A DNA stretch of 14,706 bases from Thermoanaerobaculia bacterium (GTDB lineage: Bacteria; Acidobacteriota; Thermoanaerobaculia; Multivoradales; UBA5704): assembly GCA_025937035.1 (NCBI GenBank), contig JAICSG010000027.1, positions 1 through 14,706 on the forward strand. Direction: 5' to 3'. Numbering within the stretch: the stretch's first letter is position 1; each line of letters starts with the position of its first letter. This document shows, piece after piece, positions 1 through 6,855 of the stretch. The notes beneath the pieces were generated by a model. That model saw only the letters and a list, made by a program, of their open reading frames with translations, searched no databases and had not been told where the DNA came from. The position numbers and the translations under genes are program-made.

Positions 1-90
1 ACGTCCATAAACCGCAACATCCTCGCCTTCATAAAAACCGTGGACGTGCTCCGGCGAGACAAGAACGCCGGCAGGTTAGGCCCTCCGTAG
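1..90 (+). CDS. C-terminal end of an unrecognised protein (partial, 5' end outside window)
   Basis: Frame 1 is open from the left edge and ends in TAG at 88-90, giving 29 residues that include INRNILAFIKTVDVLRRDKN. Most codons end in G or C, as in the real genes of this window, while the competing minus-strand frame has mostly A/T third positions. The stop lies in the left arm of the inverted repeat at 85-152, so the repeat probably defines this end of the gene. It converges on the large propeller gene, whose stop lies in the other arm. I do not recognise the family, and 29 residues are too few to assign a role. The chance that this is only an open frame is real. Confidence 0.4.
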   Translation, partial: TSINRNILAFIKTVDVLRRDKNAGRLGPP

Positions 91-152
91 AGACGTTCCG
101 ACGGCAGTGGCCTGCGAGCGTTGTGCTGAAACGGGCTGGAACGTCTCTACGG
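85..152. repeat. Perfect 15-bp inverted repeat with 38-nt centre, REP/MITE-like
   Basis: The arms CCGTAGAGACGTTCC (85-99) and GGAACGTCTCTACGG (138-152) are exact reverse complements, separated by 38 nt. Palindromes built on GTAGAGACG...CGTCTCTAC are, to my knowledge, frequent intergenic repeats in many environmental genomes (REP-like or non-autonomous elements). That link is from memory, not a search. Both convergent genes take their TAG stop from the CCGTAG end of an arm (88-90 on plus, 149-147 on minus). The structure could also act as a bidirectional terminator or mRNA 3' stabiliser, although the loop is long and no T-run follows. Confidence 0.8.
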
Positions 153-3100
153 TTCCCGATTCACGGCTCCGGAGAGAATCCGGGTCAACCATTTTTCCCG
201 GTACTCCCGCAACTCCGGAGTCTCCGGGAACGGCTCGCCGTAGCTCTGCATCCCCCGAAACGGCAGCGGCTCCATCTGCTGGGCCTCGAAGGTATTGCGG
301 TCGGCGTCCTTGTCCCAGCCGTTGCTCTCGAAGAAGAGGGTCCTCTCCCAGCCGGGTGCCACGGGCGGCAGGGCGGTGGCGTCGAATTCCAGGGCGATCT
401 CGTCTCCGGGGGCCAGGATGACGGAGCGGTCGTCCGGCGTCTTCAGAAGCTCCTGGACGTCGCCGTAGCGGGTGTAGTGCCCGGGGAAGGGCAGCCAGGG
501 GGATTCCTTCGTGCTCTCCTCGTAGACGTAGCCGTGCGGGCCGTTGGGCGAGCGGCGGATCAGACGGGAGAAGCCCCGGAAGTGGAGATCGGCCTGGCGG
601 GGGTCGAGGCGGGCCTGGACCACGGGGACCTCGTCCTCCTTGACGCGGGTCCAGGCGACGCGGTCCCAGCCGAGCCAGAGGGAGGTCACGATGCGCAGGC
701 GATGGGCTCCGGCGGGGAGCGCCGGGGTGTCGATCACCATGGTCTTGGTCTTGCCGGCCGGGAAGCCCATGGAGGGGATCAGCGTCTCCCAGCCCTTTCC
801 AGTCTCCACCTCCAGGCGCGGCGGCAGATAGGGATAGTCCGGGCGCTGGGCGGCGGCGAGGTTGAGGCTGGCGTCGGCCGGGAAGATCCAGCCGTCGAGG
901 AGCAGCCTCACCGAGGTGCCAGGCGATTCGCCAAGGTCGAAGGTGAAGGTCCAGGGCTTGGCCACCCCCTGGTAGGGGCCGGGCTCGAAGCCGGAGGCGT
1001 AGACCTCGTCGCGGACGCGGACGCGCGAAGTGACGTCCTCCCCCCGGCCGTCCCAGGCGGCGGCCACGGGGCGGACGTCGCGCGCGGCGAGCACCTTCAC
1101 CGGCTGGCGCTCGCCGGGGATCACCTTCAGGCTGCTCGCCACCTCGACTCCCGCCGGATGGTCCACCACCCAGAGGCGGACGGCGTCGAACCAGGCGGCC
1201 TCCCAGAGCTCCTCGGTGACCCTCAGACGGTAGACGCCGTTCACGGGACGGGCGCCATCCACGCGCACCAGCTCGTGGGGATCGGCGCCGGCCCAGACGC
1301 CGGGCGCCACCGGCAGGCCCACCGGCGAGTTCCAGAGCAGGTCGGTGACAAAGGCGAAGCGCTCGCCGTTCCAGGCGTAGAGGAACGGACAGCTCCCCTT
1401 GAGCACCTGCTCTTCCACGATCCGCTGGTCGATCCCCGGCTGGAGGCGGTTCTGCGGCACGCCGTTGGTCCACACCACCCGCAGCAGGTCGGCCTGGCGC
1501 AGGCGGCCGAGGCCGAAATGGGCTGGTGTTACCGCGGCCTCGCGGAATTGGTAGGCGGTGCCGGCGCGCACCTCCAGCGTCGAGCCGATCCCCTGAAGGT
1601 TGTTCTTGCCGTTGCCCGTGGCAAGGGCCCGCAGCCGCACGTCCAGCCAGTGGTTCTGATTGCCCCCCGCGTTCTCCAGGCGGACCAGCCCAGACGGCCC
1701 GGCAGCCACCAGATCGAGATCGCCGTCGCCGTCGAGATCGGCGGCGATCAGCGCGGTCGCGCTCCCCGGCGCCCCCTCGACCGGCAGCGGCTCGAAGGCG
1801 GGTTGAGCGATTGTCCCGCGCTGGCCCAGGACCACCACTCCGTCCGGACCGGCGGCGGCGAGGTCGAGCCGGCCGTCGTTGTCCGCGTCGAAGGCGATCA
1901 CGGAGATGAAGCGCTTCCCTTTCGGCAGCCCTGGGAGGCTCCAGGCGGCGAAGCGGCCTCCGAGGTTGTGCCATAGAGTGATTCCATCCCCCGCCGCGAT
2001 CAGGTCCGGCAGGCCGTCGTTGTCCAGGTCGGTGCTGGCGAGCGCCTCGATTGGTCCCATGGCTGCGAGCCCCGAGGCGGCGGTGCGGTCCGCGAAGTGG
2101 CCTTGCCGCAGATTGTCCAGCCAGGCGATCCCCTTGGCGTGGGCCACCACCAGATCGAGATCGCCGTCGCGGTCGAGATCGCTCGCCACCAGGGCCCGAA
2201 CGCCGGAGAGGGCCGTCGGCGGGAAGGTCTGCTTCCCCACCGGTTCCAGGGGTCCCTGGAGGGCGTTGCGGAAGAGGTCGAGCCCCTCCCCACCGATGGC
2301 GAGGTCGAGATCCCCTTCGATGTCGTAGTCGAGCGCCGCGGCGGCCTCGGCTCCGGCCGCGCCGAAGCCGGCCCCGGCCGTGGCGTCCTCGAAGGTCCCG
2401 TCCCCCTTGCCGCGCCAGAAGGCCAGCCGCTTGGGGCCGAACGCGATGAGGTCGAGCTTGCCGTCGTTGTCGAGGTCGGCGGCGAGCAGGCCGGTGATCC
2501 CCGCCGCCTCCGGTCCGGCCACGGGCTCGCCTCCGGTCCCCTTCAGGAGCAGAAGCCGGGGCTTCTCCCCCGCCTCGATCCAGGCGAGATCGAGCTTGTC
2601 GTCGCCGTCGAAATCGCCCGCGGCGAGCGCCCGGCCAGCCACCGGACCTTTCGCCAGGGAGACGGCCTTGAAGCGCACCGGCACCGGATCGCCGAAGGCC
2701 GAGGGGGGCGGCTCGCTCACGAAGCGCTCGACCGGATTGCCGAGGAGGCCGGTGGTCAGCTCGTGCAGCCCCGCCTGATAGGCCGGCGTGGGCTTGAGCA
2801 CGTTCTCCAGCCGGATGGCGGGCACCCGGGCGGTGGACGCATCCCCCGATTCGAGCGCGGTGAGCACTCCCGTCAGGGTCGTCGCGACGGCCGGCGGCGG
2901 GGTGGGCCCGAGAAGCTCCTTCACCCGTAGAAAGCTTTGGGTGGCGCCGGCGCGGTCCCCCGCCGCGATGGCCCGCTGACCCTGCTGGAGGAGGACGACC
3001 AGGTTCTCCGGCCGCAGGCGGGCCAGGACCTGCAGCGACTCTTTGAGCGCCGCCTCCGCCTCGGGTCCCGCCCCTTGCCCGGCCAGACGGTAGAGCCCGT

Positions 3101-3512
3101 ACTGGATCTCCACCCGGTCCGGCGCCGCCATCGCGGCCTTGTGGTAGGCCGCGAGCGCCTCCTCGCTCTTGCCGCTCCATTGCAGGACATCCCCCTGGAT
3201 CGACAGAAGGTCGGCCCGGCCCGGTGCCTTGGCGAGCGCCTGGGCGATGGCCGCCGTGGCCTCCTCGCTCTTCTGCTGGCGCAGGGCGATGACGGCGAGA
3301 TCGGCGTACGGGAGCGGATCGTCCGGGGTCAGCTTCGCCAGCTTGCGGAAGGTCTCCGCGGCTTCGCCCAGCCGTTCGTTTTCCAGTTGGGCGAGCCCGA
3401 GGCTGCGCAACGCCGCCGCCTCGGGCGGGACCGGCCCGGGGGCCGGCGGAGCCGCGCCGAGCGCGGTGAGGGCCAGCAGGAGGGGGAGAGCGCGGCGGAG
3501 CATGGCCCGCAT
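147..3512 (-). CDS. Exported TPR / FG-GAP (VCBS) beta-propeller / ASPIC-UnbV protein, 1121 aa
   Basis: Residues 1-22 look like a signal peptide (MLRRALPLLLALTALGAA after a short lead). TPR-like helical pairs fill about 33-200. Seven VCBS/FG-GAP calcium loops follow, starting at residues 300, 346, 395, 445, 495, 542 and 592 (DFDGDDKLDL, DLDNDGKLDL, DYDIEGDLDL, DLDRDGDLDL, DLDNDGLPDL, DADNDGRLDL, DLDGDGDLDL). They are spaced 46-50 residues, consistent with a seven-bladed propeller; the third loop is degenerate (I-E replaces the usual D/N-G). About 640-705 is a shortened ASPIC/UnbV region (GIGSTLEV, HFGLGRL). About 706-1121 is a further large region rich in W, F and Y (FLYAWNGERFAFVTDLLW, GWERTLFFESNGWDKD, PFRGMQSYGEPFP) that I cannot assign. 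Similar tails occur, as I recall, on other FG-GAP/TPR proteins of Acidobacteriota-like bacteria. Likely periplasmic or surface located, binding or scaffolding rather than catalytic, by inference. Two starts are possible: 3512 and 3503; the latter sits 7 nt after a TACAAT box and begins directly with the signal peptide. The stop lies inside the inverted repeat. Confidence 0.93.
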   Translation of the reverse strand: MRAMLRRALPLLLALTALGAAPPAPGPVPPEAAALRSLGLAQLENERLGEAAETFRKLAKLTPDDPLPYADLAVIALRQQKSEEATAAIAQALAKAPGRADLLSIQGDVLQWSGKSEEALAAYHKAAMAAPDRVEIQYGLYRLAGQGAGPEAEAALKESLQVLARLRPENLVVLLQQGQRAIAAGDRAGATQSFLRVKELLGPTPPPAVATTLTGVLTALESGDASTARVPAIRLENVLKPTPAYQAGLHELTTGLLGNPVERFVSEPPPSAFGDPVPVRFKAVSLAKGPVAGRALAAGDFDGDDKLDLAWIEAGEKPRLLLLKGTGGEPVAGPEAAGITGLLAADLDNDGKLDLIAFGPKRLAFWRGKGDGTFEDATAGAGFGAAGAEAAAALDYDIEGDLDLAIGGEGLDLFRNALQGPLEPVGKQTFPPTALSGVRALVASDLDRDGDLDLVVAHAKGIAWLDNLRQGHFADRTAASGLAAMGPIEALASTDLDNDGLPDLIAAGDGITLWHNLGGRFAAWSLPGLPKGKRFISVIAFDADNDGRLDLAAAGPDGVVVLGQRGTIAQPAFEPLPVEGAPGSATALIAADLDGDGDLDLVAAGPSGLVRLENAGGNQNHWLDVRLRALATGNGKNNLQGIGSTLEVRAGTAYQFREAAVTPAHFGLGRLRQADLLRVVWTNGVPQNRLQPGIDQRIVEEQVLKGSCPFLYAWNGERFAFVTDLLWNSPVGLPVAPGVWAGADPHELVRVDGARPVNGVYRLRVTEELWEAAWFDAVRLWVVDHPAGVEVASSLKVIPGERQPVKVLAARDVRPVAAAWDGRGEDVTSRVRVRDEVYASGFEPGPYQGVAKPWTFTFDLGESPGTSVRLLLDGWIFPADASLNLAAAQRPDYPYLPPRLEVETGKGWETLIPSMGFPAGKTKTMVIDTPALPAGAHRLRIVTSLWLGWDRVAWTRVKEDEVPVVQARLDPRQADLHFRGFSRLIRRSPNGPHGYVYEESTKESPWLPFPGHYTRYGDVQELLKTPDDRSVILAPGDEIALEFDATALPPVAPGWERTLFFESNGWDKDADRNTFEAQQMEPLPFRGMQSYGEPFPETPELREYREKWLTRILSGAVNREP

Positions 3513-3516
3513 TGTA
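3511..3516 (-). promoter_or_regulatory. Putative -10 box TACAAT for the 1121-aa propeller gene
   Basis: On the minus strand TACAAT matches TATAAT at five of six bases and ends 7 nt before the ATG at 3503. Transcription would start at or next to that ATG, giving a leaderless message. The box overlaps the upstream ATG at 3512, so use of this promoter would favour the 3503 start. I see no convincing -35. Confidence 0.35.
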
Positions 3517-3524
3517 CCTGTACA
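3513..3524. promoter_or_regulatory. Palindrome TGTACCTGTACA in the divergent gap; possible shared operator
   Basis: TGTAC and GTACA form an inverted repeat with a 2-nt centre. It fills half of the 24 bp between the two divergent start codons (3512 and 3537) and overlaps both putative -10 boxes. A dimeric regulator bound here would cover both promoters. With arms of only 5 bp, chance occurrence is possible. Confidence 0.35.
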
Positions 3525-3526
3525 CT
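3521..3526 (+). promoter_or_regulatory. Putative -10 box TACACT for the 544-aa TPR gene
   Basis: TACACT matches TATAAT at four of six bases and lies 10 nt before the ATG at 3537, which would give a very short or absent leader. A GAGGA at 3529-3533 could serve as a ribosome-binding site. It stands 3 nt from the first ATG (3537) and a better 6 nt from the second (3540). No clear -35 is seen. Confidence 0.3.
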
Positions 3527-3536
3527 ACGAGGACCC

Positions 3537-5171
3537 ATGATGAAGAAGAAGCACCTCCTGCCGCCGTTCCTCGCCCTCGCTCTCCTGACCCTGCCGCTCC
3601 TGGCCCAGACCAAGCTCGCGCCCCCCTCTCCACAGGTGGAGAAGACGATCCAGAGCGCCCTCCAGAAGGCCCAGGCAGGGGACCTCAAAGGGGCCATCGC
3701 CCTGCTGGAGCCGCTCAAGAAACCGGGAGCGCACCCCGCCGTCCTGTCTCTCCTGGGGTCGCTCTATCTGGACGCCGGCCGGCCGAAGGACGCCCAGGCG
3801 CTCCTCGATCCCATCGCCGGGAGCGAGGCGGCCGGACCGCTGATCCTGCAAAAGGCCGCCAGCGCGGCGCTCGCCCTGAATCAGGCGGCGAAGGCCGAGA
3901 AGTACCTGAAGCTCGCCGTGGCCAAGGCGCCGGGCTCTCCAGCCGCCCGCGATCTGGGGCTCCTGCTGGGAAGCCAGGGACGGCTCGAGGAGAGCTACCT
4001 CCAGTTGCGTCCCTGGGCGCTCGCCCATCCGGACGACGCCGAGGCGCGCGTCTCCGCCGCCTACGATGCTGTGGAGCTCGAGCGCGTGCCCGAGGCCACG
4101 GAGCTGCTGCAGGGATTGCCGGACGACAATCCCCGCGTCCGGCTGCTGCGCGGGCGGCTCCAGCTCATGCAGCAGAAGCCGCGCGAGGGGATGGCCCTGC
4201 TCCAGCCGCTGCTCCAGAGCGGTCCGCCGGAGCTGAATCTGAGCGTCCGCCGGTATCTGGCGGACGGCCACCTCGCGGTGGGCGAGTCGAAGGCCGCCAT
4301 CGAGCTGCTCCAGGGGCGGGTGGGAGACGATCCGTCATTGGCCGTCCTGCTCAGCAAGGCCTACTACAAGGACGGCGATCCCACGAACGCCGCCGCCGTG
4401 CTGGAGCCGTTCGCGCGCAACCTGCTGGCCGGCGAGCCTTCCTCCCCCGCCGAGCGCTCGCTGATGGCCACCCTGGCCGTCGAATATGGGCGGGCCCTGG
4501 TGGCTTCCTCGAAATGGCCCGAAGCGATCTCGGCGCTCACCCGGGCCACCCAGCTCGACCCGAATGGCCTCCAGGGCTGGCAGCTCCTCGGCCGCGCCCA
4601 GCTCGCCGCCGGCCAGCGCGAGGACGCCAACAAGTCGATGGAAAGGCTCCGCCAGGTCGAGAGCGCCCAGAAGTCGAACACCGCCCGCATCAACGAGGAG
4701 CAGCGCAACGTCGACGACCCCACGGGGCGAAATCTGAAGGCCGCGATGGCCATGGCGGCGGGTGGCCATGTGGACGACGCGCTCACCGCGATCCGCCAGG
4801 AGATCAAGCTCCAGCCCAAGGATCCACGGCCCCGCGCGGCGGAGATCATGACCCTCCTCAACGCCAAGCGTCCGCAGGACGCCCGCCAGGCGATCGAGGG
4901 AGCGGTGAGCGCCGATCCCGGCAATCCCGATCTCCTCTACCTGCGCGGAGCGGTGAAGATGGCCCAGCGCGACCTCCCCGGCGCCGAGCAGGACTTCCGC
5001 CAGACCCTCCAGATCAAGCCGGACCACATCGCCGCCCTGAGCGACCTCGCCGTCCTCCTGAGCTCGAACGGCAAGAAGGACGAGGCCCGGCAGCTCCTGC
5101 AGAAGGTGCTGGAGATCCGGCCCGACGATCCGGTGGCGAAGGCGAACCTGGAGAAGCTGGGGAATACGTAA
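3537..5171 (+). CDS. Exported tetratricopeptide-repeat protein, 544 aa
   Basis: The protein starts MMKKKHLLPP, then a hydrophobic stretch (FLALALLTLPLLAQ) typical of a Sec signal peptide with cleavage near residue 23-24. The mature part is nearly all TPR-like helical pairs (about 35-370), a charged linker at about 370-398 (RINEEQRNVDDPTGRN), and a second TPR block of about four repeats (400-535), for example NPDLLYLRGAVKMAQRDLPG and IKPDHIAALSDLAVLLSSNG. No catalytic motif is visible, so a scaffold or protein-binding role in the periplasm is inferred. The frame stays open upstream to 2937, but that part is antisense to the propeller gene, so I chose 3537; 3540 (MKKKHLL) has better spacing from GAGGA. 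It is divergent from the 1121-aa propeller protein and paralogous to 7344-8492, which matches only residues ~1-375. Its stop is 21 bp from that of the next, convergent gene. Confidence 0.93.
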   Translation: MMKKKHLLPPFLALALLTLPLLAQTKLAPPSPQVEKTIQSALQKAQAGDLKGAIALLEPLKKPGAHPAVLSLLGSLYLDAGRPKDAQALLDPIAGSEAAGPLILQKAASAALALNQAAKAEKYLKLAVAKAPGSPAARDLGLLLGSQGRLEESYLQLRPWALAHPDDAEARVSAAYDAVELERVPEATELLQGLPDDNPRVRLLRGRLQLMQQKPREGMALLQPLLQSGPPELNLSVRRYLADGHLAVGESKAAIELLQGRVGDDPSLAVLLSKAYYKDGDPTNAAAVLEPFARNLLAGEPSSPAERSLMATLAVEYGRALVASSKWPEAISALTRATQLDPNGLQGWQLLGRAQLAAGQREDANKSMERLRQVESAQKSNTARINEEQRNVDDPTGRNLKAAMAMAAGGHVDDALTAIRQEIKLQPKDPRPRAAEIMTLLNAKRPQDARQAIEGAVSADPGNPDLLYLRGAVKMAQRDLPGAEQDFRQTLQIKPDHIAALSDLAVLLSSNGKKDEARQLLQKVLEIRPDDPVAKANLEKLGNT

Positions 5172-5192
5172 AGGGACGCCCCGAGACCGAGG

Positions 5193-6809
5193 TCATTCCA
5201 CCACGATGGTTCTATCCACCGGCAACCCCTCGAACACCTGAACCTTCCCGGGCCGCCTCACCGTGAGGCGGTCCACCTTCCCGGCCTTGCCCAGGCCGAA
5301 GTGGACGGTCAGGGCGTTCTGGGAGGCGTAGGAGGAGCCGGCCTTGACGTCGCGGATCTGCTTCTTGAGCCCCGCCGCCTCCAGCTCCAGCCGGGCGCCG
5401 ATGCCGAAGCGGTTGCCGGAGGGGGCGGCGAAATCCACCTGCAGCCAATGTCCTCCGGCGCTGGTGTTCTCGTAGACCTCGCAGGGCTCGTTCAGGTTGT
5501 TGAGCGCCACGTCCAGGTCGCCGTCGCCGTCGAGGTCGCCGACGGCCAGGCCGCGGTGCACGCGGACGCCGTCCATCCCCGTGGCCTTGTCCTCGCGGAA
5601 TTTGCCGTTCCCCAGGTTCTCGAACACCAGGTTGCGCTGCGCGTAGGTGCTCCCTTCCAGGAGCTGGGCGGCGTTCGGCTCGATGTTGCCGTCCGCGATC
5701 ACCAGGTCGATGTCGCCGTCCTGATCGAAATCCGCGAAGGCGACGCCGAAGGCCAGGAAGAGCAGCGACGGCTCGGCGATGCCGGCCGGCGAGCGGCTGT
5801 CGATGAAGGTGCCCCCGCCCAGGTTCCGGTAGAGGCCGTTCGTCTCCAGCTCGTAGTTGGTGACCACGATGTCGAGCAGGCCGTCGCCGTCGTAGTCCCC
5901 CATGTCGACCCCCATCCCGGCCTCCGGGTGGCCCGGCTCGCCGATCGCGGTGCCCGAGAGGACCGAGATGTCCTCGAAGGTGCCGTTCCCCTTGTTGTGG
6001 AGCAGGAAGTTGGGCTTGTTGTCGTTGGCGACGTAGAAGTCCTGCCAGCCGTCGTTGTCGACGTCGCCGAAGCTGACCGCCAGCCCCGGGCCCGCGATGC
6101 CGGCGAGCCCCACGGCCTGGGTGGCGTCCTCGAAGGTGCCGTTGCCCCGGTTGCGGAAGAGCTGGACGGGCTGGCCGTGGTAGACGTCCGGATGGCAGTA
6201 CCCCCGCAACTTGCGCTTGGGATCGCCGCACAGCGGGTTGTTCGCCAGCGTGAAGTCGACGTAATTGATCACCAGGAGATCCAGATCGCCGTCGTTGTCG
6301 ATGTCCGCGAAGGCGGCCGAGGAACTCCAGAGGGGGTCCGAGATGCCCGCCTGCTTCGTGACGTCCGTGAACGTGCCGTCGCCGTTGTTCCGGAAGAGCT
6401 GGACGCCCCCGAAGCCGGTCACGAAGAGGTCGAGATCGCCGTCGCCGTCGACGTCCGCCGCCGCCCCACCCCCGCCGTACCAGGCCAGCTTGATGCCCGA
6501 TTTTTCGGTCCAGTCGGTGAAATGGCCGTTGCCGTCGTTGCGGAAGAGGCGCGAGCGCGGGGCCTCGCCGGTGTAGCCCGGCAGGGGGCCGGCGTCGACG
6601 AAGAAGAGGTCCTGGTCGCCGTCGCCGTCGAAGTCAAACATCACCACCCCACCCACCACGCTCTCGGGCATGAACCACTGGCCCGAGGCGGCGTTGTGGT
6701 GGTGGAAGTCGATCCCCCAGGCCTTGGAGACCTCGCGGAATTTGATCCCTTCGGCGCTCAGAGGCAGGGCGAGGAGCGGCAGGACGGCCAGCAGCGGACG
6801 GATCTTCAC
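5193..6809 (-). CDS. CRTAC1-type seven-loop FG-GAP/VCBS propeller with C-terminal ASPIC/UnbV domain, 538 aa
   Basis: A signal peptide covers about residues 1-19 (MKIRPLLAVLPLLALPLSA, cut before EG). The family opening follows: GIKFREVSKAWGIDFHHHNA, then PESVVGGVVMFDFDGDGDQD. Seven calcium-type loops start at 59, 119, 169, 249, 305, 360 and 425, nearly all with full DxDxDGxxD spacing, as expected of a seven-bladed integrin-alpha-like propeller. The long insert around 190-212 contains two cysteines (CGDP at 194, RGYCHP at 205) that could form a disulfide, a usual feature of this family as I recall. About 465-538 is ASPIC/UnbV (FGIGARLELEA, SSYASQNALTVHFGLGKAGK). Length and order are standard for the bacterial CRTAC1 group. 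Function is unknown; an extracytoplasmic binding role is inferred. The start is GTG at 6809 with no Shine-Dalgarno. It diverges from the CARDB-like/TPR pair across 46 bp. Confidence 0.95.
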   Translation of the reverse strand: MKIRPLLAVLPLLALPLSAEGIKFREVSKAWGIDFHHHNAASGQWFMPESVVGGVVMFDFDGDGDQDLFFVDAGPLPGYTGEAPRSRLFRNDGNGHFTDWTEKSGIKLAWYGGGGAAADVDGDGDLDLFVTGFGGVQLFRNNGDGTFTDVTKQAGISDPLWSSSAAFADIDNDGDLDLLVINYVDFTLANNPLCGDPKRKLRGYCHPDVYHGQPVQLFRNRGNGTFEDATQAVGLAGIAGPGLAVSFGDVDNDGWQDFYVANDNKPNFLLHNKGNGTFEDISVLSGTAIGEPGHPEAGMGVDMGDYDGDGLLDIVVTNYELETNGLYRNLGGGTFIDSRSPAGIAEPSLLFLAFGVAFADFDQDGDIDLVIADGNIEPNAAQLLEGSTYAQRNLVFENLGNGKFREDKATGMDGVRVHRGLAVGDLDGDGDLDVALNNLNEPCEVYENTSAGGHWLQVDFAAPSGNRFGIGARLELEAAGLKKQIRDVKAGSSYASQNALTVHFGLGKAGKVDRLTVRRPGKVQVFEGLPVDRTIVVE

Positions 6810-6818
6810 GGCCGGGAA

Positions 6819-6824
6819 AGCCTA
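6819..6824 (-). promoter_or_regulatory. Weak putative -10 box TAGGCT for the CRTAC1-type gene
   Basis: TAGGCT on the minus strand ends 9 nt before the GTG start at 6809. It keeps only the T-A...T skeleton of a -10 element. It is listed because it has the same position relative to the start as the boxes of the neighbouring genes; alone it would not be convincing. Confidence 0.2.
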
Positions 6825-6850
6825 CCATCTCGCCCGATCGGCTACCATCT
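6822..6850. repeat. Direct repeat CTACCATCT, two copies 20 bp apart, in the divergent promoter gap
   Basis: CTACCATCT occurs at 6822-6830 and 6842-6850, inside the 46 bp between the starts at 6809 and 6856. The 20-bp units agree at about 14 of 20 positions, and a CGATCG palindrome lies between the copies (6835-6840). Spacing near two helical turns suits tandem binding of a regulator. The second copy contains the putative -10 box of the plus-strand operon. Confidence 0.45.
6843..6848 (+). promoter_or_regulatory. Putative -10 box TACCAT for the CARDB-like/TPR operon
   Basis: TACCAT matches TATAAT at four of six bases, including the key T, A and final T, and ends 7 nt before the ATG at 6856. 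There is no Shine-Dalgarno between it and the ATG (only CTGTCCC), so a leaderless message is the simplest reading. Confidence 0.3.
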
Positions 6851-6855
6851 GTCCC

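Noticed and set aside
1..75. Minus-strand reading at the left edge giving VLVSPEHVHGFYEGEDVAVYGR
   Set aside because: It looks protein-like, but most codons end in A or T, there is no start codon between the stop at 78-76 and the window edge, and the plus-strand frame has the codon use of the real genes.
123..1976. 617-aa plus-strand open frame antisense to the propeller gene
   Set aside because: It reads mainly as Gly/Val/Ala/Arg with runs such as VAVAVEI that are mirror images of the VCBS loops. No start signal or recognisable family.
76..3633. 1185-aa minus-strand open frame overlapping the large propeller gene
   Set aside because: The translation is Arg/Gly/Pro-rich low-complexity sequence with no domain. 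It is a shadow frame of GC-rich coding sequence; the 147-3512 frame has signal peptide, TPR and VCBS motifs.
5172..5192. Possible terminator between the convergent TPR and CRTAC1-type stops
   Set aside because: Only 21 bp with no stable stem and no T-run. Nothing supports a terminator call.
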